DNA of 64,000 bases, taken from Hyphomonas johnsonii MHS-2. GTDB taxonomy: Bacteria > Pseudomonadota > Alphaproteobacteria > Caulobacterales > Hyphomonadaceae. This document shows positions 62,232 through 64,000 of this stretch, one piece after another; the first letter of the stretch is position 1, and every line of letters begins with the position of its first letter. The DNA lies in assembly GCF_000685275.1 (NCBI RefSeq), contig NZ_ARYK01000002.1, positions 1 to 64,000 of the forward strand, written 5' to 3'. Both the position numbers and the translations under genes were made by a program. Below the pieces are notes generated by a model that saw nothing but the letters and a program-made list of their open reading frames with translations, was not told the origin of the DNA and made no database searches.

Positions 62232-63155
62232 GTGCTCAAAGGCAAGAAAATACTGCTGACTGGACTGACCGGACAGGTCGGCGGCGCGTTCGCTGACCAG
62301 CTGGCGCCGCACAACACCGTGTGGGGCCTGGCGCGTTACTCAAGCCCGGGATCGCGCGAACGAGCCGAGCAAGCCGGCGTAAAGACCGTCTCCGGTGATT
62401 TTGCAAAGGGCGAACTCGATGAAGCACCGGACGACATTGATATCGTCGTCCATGTCGCCGCCAATACGAAGCCGGGAAGTGCGGAAAACGGCATGCTCCA
62501 GAATGCGGAAGGCACCGGCCTGCTGATGCAGAAATACCGGCACGTCAACGCCTTCATTTTCGTCTCGGCAAGTGGCTGCTATCTCGATGATCCCGACCCT
62601 CATCACCGCTACAAGGAAACGGACGATGTCGGCGGCACCACGCCCTTCGCCCCAAATTACGGACCGACGAAACTTGCCGCCGAAGGCGTTGTCAGGACGC
62701 TTTCGCGGATCAACGGAACACCCACGACGATCGCCCGGCTCGATGTGTCATATGGCGGGCCCTATGATGACGGAGGCCTTCCCGGCCACCACCTGGATTC
62801 AATCATCGACGGGCGACCTATCCTGCTTCCGAAAGGGCGGCCCTGCCTTCATTCACCCATCCACGAAGACGACATGGTACGCCATCTCGCCGTCTTCGCC
62901 CGCGCGGCCAGGTCACCAGCGACCCTTGTGAACTGGGGCGGCCCTGAAGGCGTGCTGGTTGAAGACTGGTGCCGGTACATCGGAGAGCTGGTCGGACGCG
63001 AACCGATCTTCGAATATGGTCAAGGCAAGACGCTCTGGGGTCGTATCACGGATCCCGACTATGGGTCCTCGCTCGGCATGGAATGGCAGGTGAAATGGCA
63101 AGAGGGCATGCGCCGGATGGTTGAAGCACGCCGCCCCGACGCCCTCGTCTCTTGA
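62232..63155 (+). CDS. NAD-dependent epimerase/dehydratase, extended SDR (module copy 2)
   Basis: 307 residues from a GTG at 62232, chosen for its RBS; a TTG at 62208 is the upstream alternative. Intact cofactor motif LLTGLTGQVGGAFADQL and intact catalytic YGPTK (about residue 144). Other blocks: ARLDVSYGGPYDDGG and HSPIHEDDMVRHLAVF. Paralogue of the 24290 protein, which lost both motifs. Likely oxidises or reduces a hydroxyl on the pathway substrate. The sulfotransferase gene follows 37 nt later, so the two may be one operon. Confidence 0.86.
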   Translation: MLKGKKILLTGLTGQVGGAFADQLAPHNTVWGLARYSSPGSRERAEQAGVKTVSGDFAKGELDEAPDDIDIVVHVAANTKPGSAENGMLQNAEGTGLLMQKYRHVNAFIFVSASGCYLDDPDPHHRYKETDDVGGTTPFAPNYGPTKLAAEGVVRTLSRINGTPTTIARLDVSYGGPYDDGGLPGHHLDSIIDGRPILLPKGRPCLHSPIHEDDMVRHLAVFARAARSPATLVNWGGPEGVLVEDWCRYIGELVGREPIFEYGQGKTLWGRITDPDYGSSLGMEWQVKWQEGMRRMVEARRPDALVS

Positions 63156-63192
63156 CCCATCATCAAACCCACTAGAACAGAAAGGCTGAATT

Positions 63193-64000
63193 ATGTTGGA
63201 TCCCAGCGTGCTGAAGCAGAAGGCCGTCGATCAGACCGGTCTGGACGAGTTCGGCGACGAACCCATGGAGGACGGCCTCGCCGTCTTTTGCGACTCCTTG
63301 CGAACCGAATCCGGCCTGTCGCAAGCGCGGCTGAAACAGGCCGAGGCAAGCATCATCGCAACCCTCAGCGAGCGGCTGCGCATCGAAGCCTGCCTGAAGC
63401 AACATCCGTCCATCCTCGACGAGCGGATTGAAGCGCCCGTCTTTGTCGTCGGCTTGCCCCGCAGCGGCACGACCGCGCTGTCACAATTCCTGTCGGAAGA
63501 TCCACAGATGCGGTCGATCCGGCGCTGGGAGTCGGCGCAAGTGACACCGCCGCCCAATGCGAGCGAGACGCAAGACCCCCGAATTGCCGAAACGACCCGC
63601 GCATTCGCTGCTCGCGACGCCGCCCTGCCGGCCCTGAAGACGATGCTGGCCGTTGAGCCGTGGGACCCTTCCGAACACGGCGTCCAACTCGGCCTGACTT
63701 TTCGCAACCTCCAGCTTCCAAGCTTGTGGCCAACCCCCAGCTACACGAAGTGGCTGCAGGACGCCGATAAGCGGCCGGCCTATGCCTATTTTGCCAAGGT
63801 TCTGAAGCTGTTGCAGTGGAAAACGCCGGCACCCTGCTGGAACCTCAAGAACCCGCCCGACATCTTCTCACTTGATGCGATCGCATCGGTCTTTCCGGAT
63901 GCCCGCTTTGTCTGGGCTCATCGCGACCCTACCTTGAGTGTCCCGTCGGTCTGCAGCCTCGTCTCGACCATAAGGGAAGCCAGTGGCGAATCCGTCGACA
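63193..64000 (+). CDS. Sulfotransferase family protein (partial, runs off the window)
   Basis: 269 codons visible from the ATG at 63193, still open at the right edge. An N-terminal helical part (residues 1-75) precedes the PAPS 5'-phosphosulfate loop VFVVGLPRSGTTALSQFL near 81-98. A likely 3'-phosphate-binding block, RFVWAHRDPTLSVPSVCSL, lies near 238-256. The family moves sulfate from PAPS to hydroxyls, though some bacterial members sit in lipid or steroid gene sets with no known reaction. Its start is 37 nt after the epimerase stop. Confidence 0.82.
   Translation, partial: MLDPSVLKQKAVDQTGLDEFGDEPMEDGLAVFCDSLRTESGLSQARLKQAEASIIATLSERLRIEACLKQHPSILDERIEAPVFVVGLPRSGTTALSQFLSEDPQMRSIRRWESAQVTPPPNASETQDPRIAETTRAFAARDAALPALKTMLAVEPWDPSEHGVQLGLTFRNLQLPSLWPTPSYTKWLQDADKRPAYAYFAKVLKLLQWKTPAPCWNLKNPPDIFSLDAIASVFPDARFVWAHRDPTLSVPSVCSLVSTIREASGESVD

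Noticed and set aside
1..64000. Search for CRISPR arrays, tRNA or rRNA genes, insertion sequences and integrases
   Set aside because: No regularly spaced repeats, RNA-gene signatures or transposase/recombinase motifs were seen in any frame.

Overview
The window looks like a GC-rich alphaproteobacterial chromosome segment. This rests on the ybbA/ybbP-tesA neighbourhood, a bacterial Anbu proteasome cluster, a TonB-dependent receptor and dense acyl-CoA metabolism genes. A Hyphomonadaceae- or sphingomonad-like host is a guess that 16S or whole-genome context would have to settle. No rRNA, tRNA, CRISPR array, transposase or integrase was seen. Positions 1-192 hold no gene I can support.

Layout. 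(1) 193-4171: ABC export permease and ATPase, divergent from an arylesterase/thioesterase lipoprotein (tesA). (2) 4377-8320: four-gene Anbu cluster (circularly permuted ATP-grasp, alpha-E protein, transglutaminase, proteasome-like peptidase). (3) 8406-13656: CoA-transferase and valine/3-hydroxyisobutyrate genes (mmsA, enoyl-CoA hydratase, mmsB, a second crotonase). (4) 14148 to the right edge: about 50 kb packed with catabolic genes. It starts just after a gene-poor 490-bp stretch that carries a sequence matching the 3' end of guaA, a known integration target.

The 50-kb region reads as a pathway for a bulky, branched hydrophobic compound. A TonB receptor (28858) and several MFS proteins would handle transport. 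A P450 (19162) with a [3Fe-4S]-type ferredoxin (16722), a periplasmic quinohemoprotein alcohol dehydrogenase (20430) and two aldehyde dehydrogenases would turn a methyl group into a carboxylate. Three adenylate-forming ligases would make the CoA ester. Beta-oxidation would use three short/long acyl-CoA dehydrogenase pairs (tandem, fused, divergent), MaoC hydratases, crotonases and SDRs. Chain cleavage would use a true thiolase and two thiolase-like proteins without thiolase catalytic residues, resembling the retro-aldolases of steroid side-chain breakdown; three DUF35/OB-fold partner proteins are present. The mmsA/mmsB set could receive C3-C4 products. No steroid-ring genes are in the window, so the substrate is open; terpenoid, isoprenoid or steroid-side-chain-like acids fit best. 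Local control comes from a TetR and a LysR regulator.

Structural oddities include a divergent MFS/epimerase module present twice (22673-25207 and 60600-63155), one copy having lost catalytic residues in the epimerase; two internally deleted SDR genes; a two-domain CoA-transferase; and a repeated ATTGTGAAT word upstream of a ligase operon. A sulfotransferase gene runs off the right edge.
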